From: Dactylosporangium sucinum
GTDB taxonomy: Bacteria; Actinomycetota; Actinomycetes; Mycobacteriales; Micromonosporaceae
Assembly (NCBI RefSeq): GCF_014647515.1
Contig: NZ_BMPI01000015.1
Location: 65,967 to 129,966 of the forward strand
Direction: 5' to 3'
Length of the DNA: 64,000 nt
A model generated the notes under the pieces. It searched no databases and was not told the DNA's origin. It saw nothing but the letters and a program-made list of their open reading frames with translations. A program made the position numbers and the translations under genes. Positions 47,738 to 55,644 of the stretch are shown here, piece after piece. Within the stretch, counting starts at the first letter, position 1. Each line of letters starts with the position of its first letter.

Positions 47738-48949
47738 ATGACGCTCGCTGACTGCTGCCTCTCCCGCCGGGGTGTGCTCACCATCGGCGCCGGCGCCGCG
47801 CTCACCGGACTGGTCGGTGAGGGCCTCTCGACCCGCCTGGCCTTCGCGGGTACCGCGTATGCCGGCGACACGCTCGTCGTGCTCTCGCTGCGCGGCGGCT
47901 TCGACGGCCTGTCCGCGATCGTGCCCGTCGGCGACGCCGACTACTACGCGGCGCGGCCGGGCATCGCGGTACCGAAGGCGTCGATCATCGCCGGCGACGG
48001 CATGTTCGGCCTGCACCCCGCGCTGGCCCCGCTGCAGGCGCGCTGGCAGGCCGGCACGTTCGGCGCGGTCCACGCCGTCGGCCAGCCCAACCCGTCCCGG
48101 TCGCACTTCCAGGCGATGGAGGACATGGAGCGGGCCGCGGCCGGCACCTCGCTGCGCACCGGCTGGCTGGACCGCATGATCGGCGTGACGGGCGCGACCG
48201 CGCCGACGGCGGGCGTCGCGATGGGCACGAGCTCACCGGCGCGCTCCTTCGCGGGCCCGTCCCCGGACGTGTCGATGCTCAGCGTCGACGGCTTCCAGCT
48301 CTCCGGCGACCGCATGCCGGTGCTGTCGAAGCTCTTCGCGGGCGCACCGGAGACGATGGCCGCCCCGGCCCGCGCGGTGGCGGCGACCCTCGGCACGGTG
48401 ACGGCCCTGGGCGCGTACACCCCCGCGGCCACGTACCCGGCCACACCCCTCGGCAAGGCGCTGCGGGACGTGGCCCGGCTGGTGAAGTCGAACGTGGGCC
48501 TGATCGCCGCGGCCGTCGACTACGGCGACTGGGACATGCACGAGGGCCTCGGCACGCCGGTCAAGGGCCAGCGGATGTACGACCACCTCAACGGGCTGGC
48601 GCTGGCGCTGGAGGCGTTCGCGGCCGACCTCGGCACCGCGTTCGGCCGGGTCACGCTGGTGACGCTGAGCGAGTTCGGCCGCCGGGTCGCCGAGAACGGC
48701 TCGCGCGGCGTCGACCACGGCAGCGGCAACGCGATGCTCCTGCTGGGCGGCGGCGTGCGCGGCGGGCGGGTCCACGGCACCTGGCCCGGCCTGGCCCCGG
48801 CCAGGCTCACGGCCGGCGACCTGACCCCGACCACGGACTACCGGTCGGTGATCGGCGAGATCCTCCAGCGCCGCTGCGGCGTCGGGTCGCTCGCCCAGGT
48901 GTTCCCGAACGTAACTCCAGCCGGATATGGGCTGGTGGCTGCGCGGTAG
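47738..48949 (+). CDS. DUF1501 protein with Tat signal
   Basis: 403 residues. A twin-arginine leader (LSRRGVLTIGAGAALTGL) predicts export of a folded, probably metal-bound protein. The sulfatase/alkaline-phosphatase-like DUF1501 domain shows LVVLSLRGGFDGLSAIVP and DHGSGNAMLLLGGGV. Partner of the upstream DUF1800; the ATG lies two bases after its stop with AGGTGA overlapping. Confidence 0.85.
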   Translation: MTLADCCLSRRGVLTIGAGAALTGLVGEGLSTRLAFAGTAYAGDTLVVLSLRGGFDGLSAIVPVGDADYYAARPGIAVPKASIIAGDGMFGLHPALAPLQARWQAGTFGAVHAVGQPNPSRSHFQAMEDMERAAAGTSLRTGWLDRMIGVTGATAPTAGVAMGTSSPARSFAGPSPDVSMLSVDGFQLSGDRMPVLSKLFAGAPETMAAPARAVAATLGTVTALGAYTPAATYPATPLGKALRDVARLVKSNVGLIAAAVDYGDWDMHEGLGTPVKGQRMYDHLNGLALALEAFAADLGTAFGRVTLVTLSEFGRRVAENGSRGVDHGSGNAMLLLGGGVRGGRVHGTWPGLAPARLTAGDLTPTTDYRSVIGEILQRRCGVGSLAQVFPNVTPAGYGLVAAR

Positions 48950-48967
48950 GGCTGCTGTAATCGGCCG

Positions 48968-49852
48968 GTGGCCCGCATCGGCTGGGACGACCTGCCGCCC
49001 GTCGTCCGGCGAGGCGTCGAGGACATCCTCGGCGCCCGGGTGGTGTCCGCGGTCTCCCAGCCGGGAGGGTTCTCACCCGGCACCGCCGACCGCGTGACGA
49101 CCCGGGACGGCACCCGCGCCTTCGTGAAGGCCGTCGGGGCGGCGCTCAACGACGTGAGCCCGTCGATGCACCGGGCGGAGGCCCGCGTGACGGCCGCCCT
49201 GCCCGCCTCCACGCCGACCCCGCGCCTGTTCGGCTTCTACGACGACGGCGACTGGGTCGCGCTCGTCTTCGAGGACGTGGACGGCCGCCCGCCCCGGGTG
49301 CCCTGGGAGCCCGCGGAGCTCGGCGCGGCCCTGGACGCGCTGCGCCGGCTGCCCGTGCCGGTGACCGGGCTGCCGCCGCTCGCGTCGGTGATCTCCTTCG
49401 CCGGCTGGCGCAACCTGGCCGGTCAGCCCGGACTCGACCCGTGGGCCGCGGGCCGGCTGGACCAGCTGGCGGCGTGGGCCGACCGCGGCACGGCCGCACT
49501 GGCGGGCTCCTGCCTGGTCCACGGCGACCTGCGGGCCGACAACCTGCTCATCCGCGACGACGGCTCGGTGGTGGTGGTCGACTGGCCGTTCGGCTCGGCC
49601 GGCCCGCCGTGGTTCGACACGCTGTCGCTGATCCTCAACGTCCGCCTCTACGGCGGCCGCCTCCCCGACAGCGTGCTCGACCCGTTCGCGCCCGACCCGG
49701 ACGACGTGACGGGCTGCGTGGCCGGGCTGGCCGCGTTCTTCACCGACCGGGCCCGGCTGCCCGCGCCGCCCGGCCTGCCGACCCTGCGACAGTTCCAGCG
49801 GGACCAGGCGGTCGTGATGCTGAACTGGCTCAGGGAGCGGCTGGCGCGGTGA
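48968..49852 (+). CDS. aminoglycoside-phosphotransferase-family kinase
   Basis: 294 residues with the APH catalytic loop LVHGDLRADNLLI and metal-binding VVDWPF. The substrate is unknown; such chromosomal relatives usually phosphorylate metabolites and resistance should not be assumed. TGTAAT ends six bases before the GTG, a leaderless start. Confidence 0.85.
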   Translation: MARIGWDDLPPVVRRGVEDILGARVVSAVSQPGGFSPGTADRVTTRDGTRAFVKAVGAALNDVSPSMHRAEARVTAALPASTPTPRLFGFYDDGDWVALVFEDVDGRPPRVPWEPAELGAALDALRRLPVPVTGLPPLASVISFAGWRNLAGQPGLDPWAAGRLDQLAAWADRGTAALAGSCLVHGDLRADNLLIRDDGSVVVVDWPFGSAGPPWFDTLSLILNVRLYGGRLPDSVLDPFAPDPDDVTGCVAGLAAFFTDRARLPAPPGLPTLRQFQRDQAVVMLNWLRERLAR

Positions 49853-49885
49853 GGCCCGGGCGCAGCGGCGCGCGACCGCGGCCGC

Positions 49886-50755
49886 TCACCGGAGCAGGGT
49901 CGTCCCGTCGGCCACGGCCCGGAGCTTGTCCGGGTTGGCGACGTTGTGGATGGCCGTGATGCGGCCCTGCTCGTCCACGTCGAAGGTCACCGTGGCGATC
50001 ACGCGGCCCGCGCCCGTGAAGACGATGCCCGGGGCGCCGTTGAGGTCGGCCACGGCGGCGCGCATGTCGGCCGGGTCGACGCCCTCGTACGGGCGGGTGG
50101 CCACCGCCGCGAACCACGTCGCCACGTGCTCGGCGCCGACCACCGGGCGCAGGGCCTGGCGGACCTTGCCGCCGCCGTCCGTCCACAGTGTCACGTCCGG
50201 GGCGAGCAGCTCCATGAGCGCGTTGAGGTCGCCGCCCGTCGACGCCGCGAAGAACCGCTCGGTCACCTCGCGGTGGCGCAGGCGCGTCGCATGGTACCGG
50301 GGGCGGCGGGACCGCACGTGCTCCCGGGCGCGGTGGGCCGCCTGGCGGACGGTGTCCTCGGAGCGCTCGACGGCGTCCGCGATCTCGCCGTAGCCGAACC
50401 CGAACGCCTCCTTCAGCACGAACACCGCCCGCTCCAGCGGGGTGAGCTGCTCCAGCACCACGAGCAGCGCCATCGACACCGAGTCCGCGTCGACGTCCTC
50501 GGTGGTGGGCACCGGCTCGGGCAGCCACGGGCCGACGTAGGTCTCCCGCCGCGCCTGCGCCGACCGCAGCCGGTCCATGGCCAGGTTCGACACGATCCGC
50601 ACCAGGTACGAGCGGGGGTCGGCGACCTGCGCGCGGTCCGCCGAGGACCAGCGCAGCCAGGCGTCCTGCACCGCGTCCTCGGCGTCGGCCGCCGAGCCGA
50701 GGACGCGGTACGCCACCGAGAACAGCAGGTTCCGGTGCTCGTCGAACACGCTCAT
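49886..50755 (-). CDS. ECF41-type RNA polymerase sigma factor
   Basis: 289 residues: sigma region 2 (DAEDAVQDAWLRWSSAD), region 4 (LEQLTPLERAVFVLKEAFGFGYGEIADAV) and a fused C-terminal SnoaL-like domain (about 170-289) typical of the SigJ/ECF41 group, which lacks an anti-sigma and uses the tail as regulator. It overlaps the oxidoreductase gene (ATGA), the usual ECF41 partner. Confidence 0.9.
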   Translation of the reverse strand: MSVFDEHRNLLFSVAYRVLGSAADAEDAVQDAWLRWSSADRAQVADPRSYLVRIVSNLAMDRLRSAQARRETYVGPWLPEPVPTTEDVDADSVSMALLVVLEQLTPLERAVFVLKEAFGFGYGEIADAVERSEDTVRQAAHRAREHVRSRRPRYHATRLRHREVTERFFAASTGGDLNALMELLAPDVTLWTDGGGKVRQALRPVVGAEHVATWFAAVATRPYEGVDPADMRAAVADLNGAPGIVFTGAGRVIATVTFDVDEQGRITAIHNVANPDKLRAVADGTTLLR

Positions 50756-51909
50756 CGGGTGTATTTCCCGCCGCGCCGCCAGGCGAACATGCCCGAGGCG
50801 GGCAGCTTGTAGGTGCGGGCGAACCCGGGCCACGGCGACGCGCTCACCGTCTCCTTGTACCAGGCGGCGCGGCGGCCCGTGAGGTACATCCGCCCCGGGC
50901 TTCCGTCGGGCCGGGTGAACTGCACGACCGCGTCGCCGCGGCCGAGGCTGACCGGGGTGTGGAAGTAGCCGAAGCGGAACGGGCGCGGCGCCCGGCCGTC
51001 GAGCGTCCGCACGATCGTGGCGGCGGCGTGCACCCCGGTCGGCATGCCGCTCTGGCAGGTGCCGTGGATCATCCCGTACCGCTGGCGAATCGCCGCCGCG
51101 TCGCCGATCGCGTAGACGTCCGGGTGCGACACCGACCGCAGGGTGGCGTCGGTGACGATGCGGCCGCGGTCGTCGACGGTCAGCCCCGCGGCGGCGGCGA
51201 GCGGCGCGACCCGGACCCCGCCGACCCAGAGCACGACGGCGGCGGCGACGGTCTCCCCGCCGGCCAGCTCGACCCCGTGCGGGAGCACCTTGACGACTTC
51301 GACGCCGGCCCGCACGCGCACGCCGAGCCGTTGCAGGGCGGTGTCGAGGTGCCGCCGGGCGCCCGGGCCGAGCGCGGCGCCGGGCTCCTCGCGGGCGAGC
51401 AGGACGACGTCCAGCCCGGGGCGCTGCTCGGCGATCTCGGCCGCCGCCTCGATGCCGGTGAGCCCGCCGCCGCACACCGCGATCGTCGCGCCGTCGAGGC
51501 TCGACAGGCGCTTCGCCAGTACCGTGGCCTCCTCCGGGCCGTCGAGGGTGAACGCGTGGTCGCCGGCTCCCGGCACCGCCTGCGTGTCGCTCACGCTGCC
51601 CAGCGCGTAGACGAGGGTGTCGTACCGCAGGATCCGCTCGTCGTCGACCCGCACCGTCCTCGCGCCGGGGTCGATCCCGGTCACCCAGCCGGTCACCAGC
51701 TCGATCCCGGTGCCGCGCAGCAGGTCGGGGATGCGCAGGTCCGCCGGCTCCTGCCCGGAGGCGACCTGGTGCAGCCGCAGGCGCTCGGTGAAGCGCTCGC
51801 TCGCCGAGACGACGGTGACCCGCACGGCTTTGTTCCCCGTGCGGCCGGCGAGGCTGACGGCGGCGGTCAGGCCGGCGTACCCGGCGCCCAGAACCACGAT
51901 CTCGTGCAT
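50752..51909 (-). CDS. NAD(P)/FAD oxidoreductase (NDH-2-like)
   Basis: 385 residues with FAD motif VVLGAGYAGLTAAVSLAGR, NAD motif VCGGGLTGIEAAAEIAEQ and AIGDAAAI. Related to type II NADH dehydrogenases and ferredoxin-type reductases; acceptor unknown. It probably belongs to the redox system controlled by the overlapping ECF41 factor. ATG is preceded by AAGGGC. Confidence 0.88.
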   Translation of the reverse strand: MHEIVVLGAGYAGLTAAVSLAGRTGNKAVRVTVVSASERFTERLRLHQVASGQEPADLRIPDLLRGTGIELVTGWVTGIDPGARTVRVDDERILRYDTLVYALGSVSDTQAVPGAGDHAFTLDGPEEATVLAKRLSSLDGATIAVCGGGLTGIEAAAEIAEQRPGLDVVLLAREEPGAALGPGARRHLDTALQRLGVRVRAGVEVVKVLPHGVELAGGETVAAAVVLWVGGVRVAPLAAAAGLTVDDRGRIVTDATLRSVSHPDVYAIGDAAAIRQRYGMIHGTCQSGMPTGVHAAATIVRTLDGRAPRPFRFGYFHTPVSLGRGDAVVQFTRPDGSPGRMYLTGRRAAWYKETVSASPWPGFARTYKLPASGMFAWRRGGKYTR

Positions 51910-51996
51910 GTCCGTTGCCCTTCTTGTGTCGTTCGGTGACGAACACGAGACGGGTGTCGTGCGCCCGGGCGTGAAGCGGGGTGGCGGGGGTCACAC

Positions 51997-52515
51997 TCAG
52001 CAGGCGTCGGCGGCCTTGCGGTCGAACTCGGCGCGGCTCGTGACGGTTCCGGTGCGCACCTGGTCCGGTTGGAGCTGCTCGAGGTCGGCGAGCGTGAAGT
52101 GCAGCGGCGTGGCGGGCGGGCTGGCGAAGACGTCGATCCGGTAGGCGGCGCCGGCCTGCAGCTCAAGCTTCCCGGCCGGCCTCGGCGGCGCTGACGGCGA
52201 CGCCTGCGACTGGGACGGCTGCGGTTGGGGCGCCTCGGCCGTCCAGCCGGCCGGGACGACACCCAGCACGATCGTCTCCGCTTCCCGGCTCGGCACCGTG
52301 CGGTGGATGCGCCACAGGATGTCGCCGAACCGGTCGGGCGGGTCGGTGCGCAGCTGCAGGCCCGGCCGGTACTCCTTGCACAGCCGCAGGTGCACGACCA
52401 CCTGGCCGTCGCCGGTGCGGCCGAGCGCGAGCAGCGGCAGCGTCGGCTGCGGGCAGGCCGCGAGCGTGGACGCGGCCAGGGCGAGAAGCGCGATCGGGGC
52501 GGCTCTGCGAAGCAT
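51997..52515 (-). CDS. putative lipoprotein
   Basis: 172 residues. A signal peptide with lipobox TLAAC (Cys21) predicts membrane anchoring outside the cell; the rest is a small beta-rich domain with a Pro/Ser/Gln linker near 95-115 and a terminal Cys. Family unknown. It is divergent from the chaplin-like gene. Confidence 0.65.
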   Translation of the reverse strand: MLRRAAPIALLALAASTLAACPQPTLPLLALGRTGDGQVVVHLRLCKEYRPGLQLRTDPPDRFGDILWRIHRTVPSREAETIVLGVVPAGWTAEAPQPQPSQSQASPSAPPRPAGKLELQAGAAYRIDVFASPPATPLHFTLADLEQLQPDQVRTGTVTSRAEFDRKAADAC

Positions 52516-52594
52516 GCGGGGGATTCTCCGGCCGTTGCCCGGGCGCCGCAGTCCGGCTCGCGACTACGTTATGTCACCGCATGGGTGCATCCGG

Positions 52595-52610
52595 TCACGA
52601 AATTTCGTGA
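52595..52610. promoter_or_regulatory. 16-base perfect palindrome upstream of the chaplin-like gene
   Basis: TCACGAAATTTCGTGA is a perfect palindrome 86 bases before the start codon, just upstream of a -10-like TATCCT (52613-52618). It is a candidate operator for a regulator of surface-protein expression, or of the divergent lipoprotein gene. Confidence 0.55.
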
Positions 52611-52695
52611 AATATCCTTCTCGGGTTCGCATTTCGGGTTAGGTGGAGGGCGCGACGGACGTTCCCCGTCGATCACTCGTCGAAAGGTCCTCATC

Positions 52696-53220
52696 ATGAA
52701 ACGCTGGCTCATCCGGTCGGTGCAGGTCGCCGCGCTGTCGCTGGGTGGCCTCGCGCTCACCGGCACAGCAGCCCACGCCGACTGGCAGAGCGGTCCGAAC
52801 GTCGGTCTCTTCAACGGGAACCAGACGTCGACCACGGTTCAGGTGCCGGTGAACATCTGCGGCAACTCCCTGGCGATCCTCGGCATCGCCAGCGCCAACT
52901 GCAACGGCGGCGCATACGCCTACTCCGGCAACGGCGGCAACGCCAGCGGCGCCGGCTACTACAGCAGCAACGGCAAGGGCAACGGCAGCGCGAACGCCAA
53001 CTCGAACAAGAAAAAGAAGAAGAAGTACACCAACAACGGCTACGCCTCGGGCAACAGCAACGGTGGCGGCGGCGCGCACGCGTACAGCAACAACGGCGAC
53101 TGGACGACCGGCTACAACGTCGGCTTCTTCAACGGGAACCAGACCTCGACCACGGTCCAGGTGCCGATCAACGTGTCGTGCAACTCGGTCGCCCTGCTCG
53201 GCATCGCGCAGAGCTGCTGA
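52696..53220 (+). CDS. secreted double chaplin-like protein
   Basis: 174 residues. Signal peptide 1-28 (AHA-DW). Two chaplin-like segments, 34-69 and 140-174, share NVGLFNGNQTSTTVQVPVN almost exactly and each has two Cys (55, 69; 162, 174). Between them is a Gly/Ser/Asn/Tyr low-complexity linker containing six consecutive Lys (105-110). Chaplins assemble into amyloid surface films on aerial hyphae and spores; cell-wall sorting is absent, so this is probably a small soluble assembler. ATG follows GAAAGG. Confidence 0.78.
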   Translation: MKRWLIRSVQVAALSLGGLALTGTAAHADWQSGPNVGLFNGNQTSTTVQVPVNICGNSLAILGIASANCNGGAYAYSGNGGNASGAGYYSSNGKGNGSANANSNKKKKKKYTNNGYASGNSNGGGGAHAYSNNGDWTTGYNVGFFNGNQTSTTVQVPINVSCNSVALLGIAQSC

Positions 53221-53261
53221 CAACCTGACCCCGGGGCGCCGCCTTGCCCCGACGCGTCGGT

Positions 53262-53319
53262 GAGCGTTGGCCGGTGTGCCGGCGGGACCAGCTCTCCCGC
53301 GGTACAACGGCCAACGCTC
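53262..53319 (+). terminator. nested inverted repeat after the chaplin-like gene
   Basis: Outer 12-base arms GAGCGTTGGCCG (53262-53273) and CGGCCAACGCTC (53308-53319) are perfect; an inner GCGGGA/TCCCGC stem lies between, and TTTCGTTGTT follows. It can terminate transcription from both convergent sides (chaplin-like and PhzF). Confidence 0.7.
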
Positions 53320-53328
53320 TTTCGTTGT

Positions 53329-54135
53329 TCACGCAATCCGGACGGCCGCTCCGGTGACCGTGATGCCCGTGGCCGGGTCGGGGTCGAGGCCGACCGTCAG
53401 GCGGCTGGGGCGGCCCATGTCGGCGCCCTGGTGGATGCTCAGCGTGGCCGGGAGCGTGACCAGGCCCAGCTCGCGCAGGTAACCGCCGAAGGCGGCGGCC
53501 GCGGCGCCGGTGGCCGGGTCCTCGTAGACGCCGCCGGGCGGGAACGGGTTGCGCGCGTGGAAAACTGTGGGCGACTCGCGCCAGACCAGCGCGACCGTCG
53601 TCCAGTCCTGGGCGGCCATCAGCTCGCGCAGCGCGGGCACGTCGTAGTCGAGGCCGGCCAGGCGTTCCCGGGTGGGTGCGCCGACGATCGGGTGCCAGGC
53701 GCCGGCGTACGCGGCCCGCAGCGGGAGCGACTCGTCGATCGCGTCCCAGCGCAGCGCCGTCAGCAGGGCCGCGCGGGCGTCGGGCGGGATCTCGCGGGTG
53801 GCCGGCGGGACGCTGCGCAGCGTCGCCGTGCCGGGCGTGGTGTCGACGTGGACGGCGCCGGCGTTGGTCCGCAGATCGAGCGGGCCGGGCCCGAAGCGCT
53901 CGGCGTACGCCACCGCGGTCGCGATCGTGGCGTGCCCGCAGAACGGCACCTCGGCGAGCGGGCTGAAGTACCGGATCCGGCGGTCCGGGAACAGGAACGC
54001 CGTCTCCGAGTAGCCGACCTCGGCCGCGATCGCCTGCATCCCGGCGTCGTCGAGGCCGGTCGCGTCGAGCACGACCCCGGCCGGATTGCCTCCCGCGGGA
54101 TCGGTACTGAACGCGCTGTACCGCAGTATCTCCAT
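53329..54135 (-). CDS. PhzF-family epimerase/isomerase
   Basis: 268 residues, two diaminopimelate-epimerase-like halves: PAGGNPAGVVLDA, catalytic Glu in GYSETAFLFP and EVPFCGHATIATAVA. Reaction unknown. TAGCGT ends six bases before the ATG, a leaderless start. Confidence 0.88.
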   Translation of the reverse strand: MEILRYSAFSTDPAGGNPAGVVLDATGLDDAGMQAIAAEVGYSETAFLFPDRRIRYFSPLAEVPFCGHATIATAVAYAERFGPGPLDLRTNAGAVHVDTTPGTATLRSVPPATREIPPDARAALLTALRWDAIDESLPLRAAYAGAWHPIVGAPTRERLAGLDYDVPALRELMAAQDWTTVALVWRESPTVFHARNPFPPGGVYEDPATGAAAAAFGGYLRELGLVTLPATLSIHQGADMGRPSRLTVGLDPDPATGITVTGAAVRIA

Positions 54136-54209
54136 GCCTCGACGCTAGGCGGAGCACGCAGAAGCCGTGCGGTCCAATCCGCCGCCGGTGGACCGCACGA
54201 CCCCGGGGC

Positions 54210-54611
54210 CTATTTGGAGGTGATCGAGTGGCCGTCGCCGCCCTCGATGTGGGTCGCCTCCTGGAACGACGAGTCCAGCTGCTGGCGCAGGGCGTCCAGC
54301 TCGGAGAACTGGGCCTCGTGCGAGGACTCGGAGCCCTCGGCCGCGAAGACGTGCTCCGAGTCGTACTGGTCGTGGCTGTAGTTCGTGAACTCCTGCTCTT
54401 CGTAGTGCGTGCCGTCCGGGCTGTCGAACTCGACCGAGCGGCCCTGCTGGAAGTCCGTCGACTCGGCGTGCTCGGTGTCCTGCTCGTACACGTTGAACTG
54501 GGAGTTGTAGTCCGCCTCGCTGCCCTCGGCCTGCTGCAGGTGGTCGAGCTCGGCGTGCTCCGCGCCGGCCTCCGCGTGACCGTACTCGAAGCCGGGGTCG
54601 TAGTCGCTCAT
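54210..54611 (-). CDS. small very acidic protein, copy 2
   Basis: 133 residues, paralogous to the product of 44200-44598 and with the same conserved blocks NVYEQDTE, AESTDFQQGR, TNYSHD, HVFAAEGSESSH and ELDAL. No signal, membrane helix or known domain. GAGGGAG precedes the ATG. A TAACGT-CGGT element lies 48 bases upstream, comparable to that of copy 1. Confidence 0.85.
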   Translation of the reverse strand: MSDYDPGFEYGHAEAGAEHAELDHLQQAEGSEADYNSQFNVYEQDTEHAESTDFQQGRSVEFDSPDGTHYEEQEFTNYSHDQYDSEHVFAAEGSESSHEAQFSELDALRQQLDSSFQEATHIEGGDGHSITSK

Positions 54612-54721
54612 GGTGATGATCTCCCTCGGATGCGGGCTCGGGTACTGTGACCGACGTTACGTTGCGTTCCGCCGCCCGGAATCCCCCGAACAGGCCCCCT
54701 GGACCGGGGTCCGAACGGGCA

Positions 54722-55630
54722 TCACGGTGTGATTCGAGCCCGCACGGCGGCCTCCAGCCGGCGCTGCTCGGCCTCGGACAGCGCGGCCGTCGCGGCCGGG
54801 AATGCGTCGGCGAGGTCGACGAGCACGTCGAGCACGACCTCGTCCGCGAGCGCTTCGAGGTCGTCCGGGCCGACCTTGGAGCGGGCGCTCGCCAGCCGCG
54901 GCCGGTTGACGAGGCCCTCCGCGAGCCGGCACAGCTCTTCCGGCCCGACGAAGGCATACGGGTCCCAGGGTTGGCTCCCGCTGTACCGCAGCTCGTCGAA
55001 CTCGAGGACCTTGACCTTCAGCGAGGGTCGCCGGCCGGGCGGGCCGGCGGCATCGGGCCGCAACACGACGCCTTCGGCGAGGTTGCCGTCGATGGCCGGC
55101 AGGCCGAGCGCGCCCGGCACCCGGCTCTCGAACCGCTCGCCGACGGTGTCCACAGTGGATCGTGTACCGCGGGCGAGCAGCGGCACGACGTCGAGCCCGC
55201 TCTCCGCCGCGATCGCGGCGACGTCGTCATACCGGCGGAACGCGTCGTCGGCGAGCACGTCGAACAGCGCGAACCGGATGTCCGGCGCGTACCAGACGCC
55301 GGTCTGCACCGGGCTCACGCCGGGCACCGCGGGCACGTCGGGGTGCGGATAGTGACCGCCGTACAGCTCCCCGTAGAGCCGCACGGTGGCCGCCGACGTG
55401 TGCCGGAGCGCGACGGCGACGGCCCGATCGAACGCCGGCCGGAGCAGCTGCCACCCGAAGAAGGCCTCGTCGGCCCGCAGCCAGTCCTTACGCTTGCCGA
55501 CCCTGGTCGGTGCGCCCCGCCCGCCGGCGACGACGACGTTGGCGCCGTGGATCTTCTCGGTCGCGATCCACGGCCCGCCGATGCCGACGGCTTGTCCACT
55601 GAGAATCTTCGGGTACGCCAGGTGCTCCAC
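54722..55630 (-). CDS. Rnl2-type RNA ligase
   Basis: 302 residues with nucleotidyltransferase motifs in order: I, TEKIHGAN (Lys26, adenylated); Ia, RVGKRKDW; III, YGELYGG (Glu88); IV, EGVVLRP (Glu186); V, LKVKVLEF (Lys205, Lys207). These match T4 Rnl2 and related 3'-OH/5'-P RNA ligases. About 90 C-terminal residues could form a helical domain. No kinase, phosphatase or RtcB is nearby, so the RNA repaired is unknown. GTG lies 14 bases after the monooxygenase stop. Confidence 0.8.
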   Translation of the reverse strand: MEHLAYPKILSGQAVGIGGPWIATEKIHGANVVVAGGRGAPTRVGKRKDWLRADEAFFGWQLLRPAFDRAVAVALRHTSAATVRLYGELYGGHYPHPDVPAVPGVSPVQTGVWYAPDIRFALFDVLADDAFRRYDDVAAIAAESGLDVVPLLARGTRSTVDTVGERFESRVPGALGLPAIDGNLAEGVVLRPDAAGPPGRRPSLKVKVLEFDELRYSGSQPWDPYAFVGPEELCRLAEGLVNRPRLASARSKVGPDDLEALADEVVLDVLVDLADAFPAATAALSEAEQRRLEAAVRARITP

Positions 55631-55644
55631 CGCCGCAGTCTGCC

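Noticed and set aside
48968..49852. APH-family gene as an antibiotic-resistance determinant
   Set aside because: Only the general kinase loop is visible, with no resistance-enzyme signature or mobile context.
53019..53036. Lys-codon run in the chaplin-like gene as a programmed frameshift site
   Set aside because: The zero frame continues into a second intact chaplin-like segment; alternative frames give no sensible product.
52913..53068. Gly/Asn/Ser repeats as a CRISPR or tandem DNA repeat
   Set aside because: The repeats are degenerate at DNA level with no regular unit or spacers; they reflect protein low complexity.
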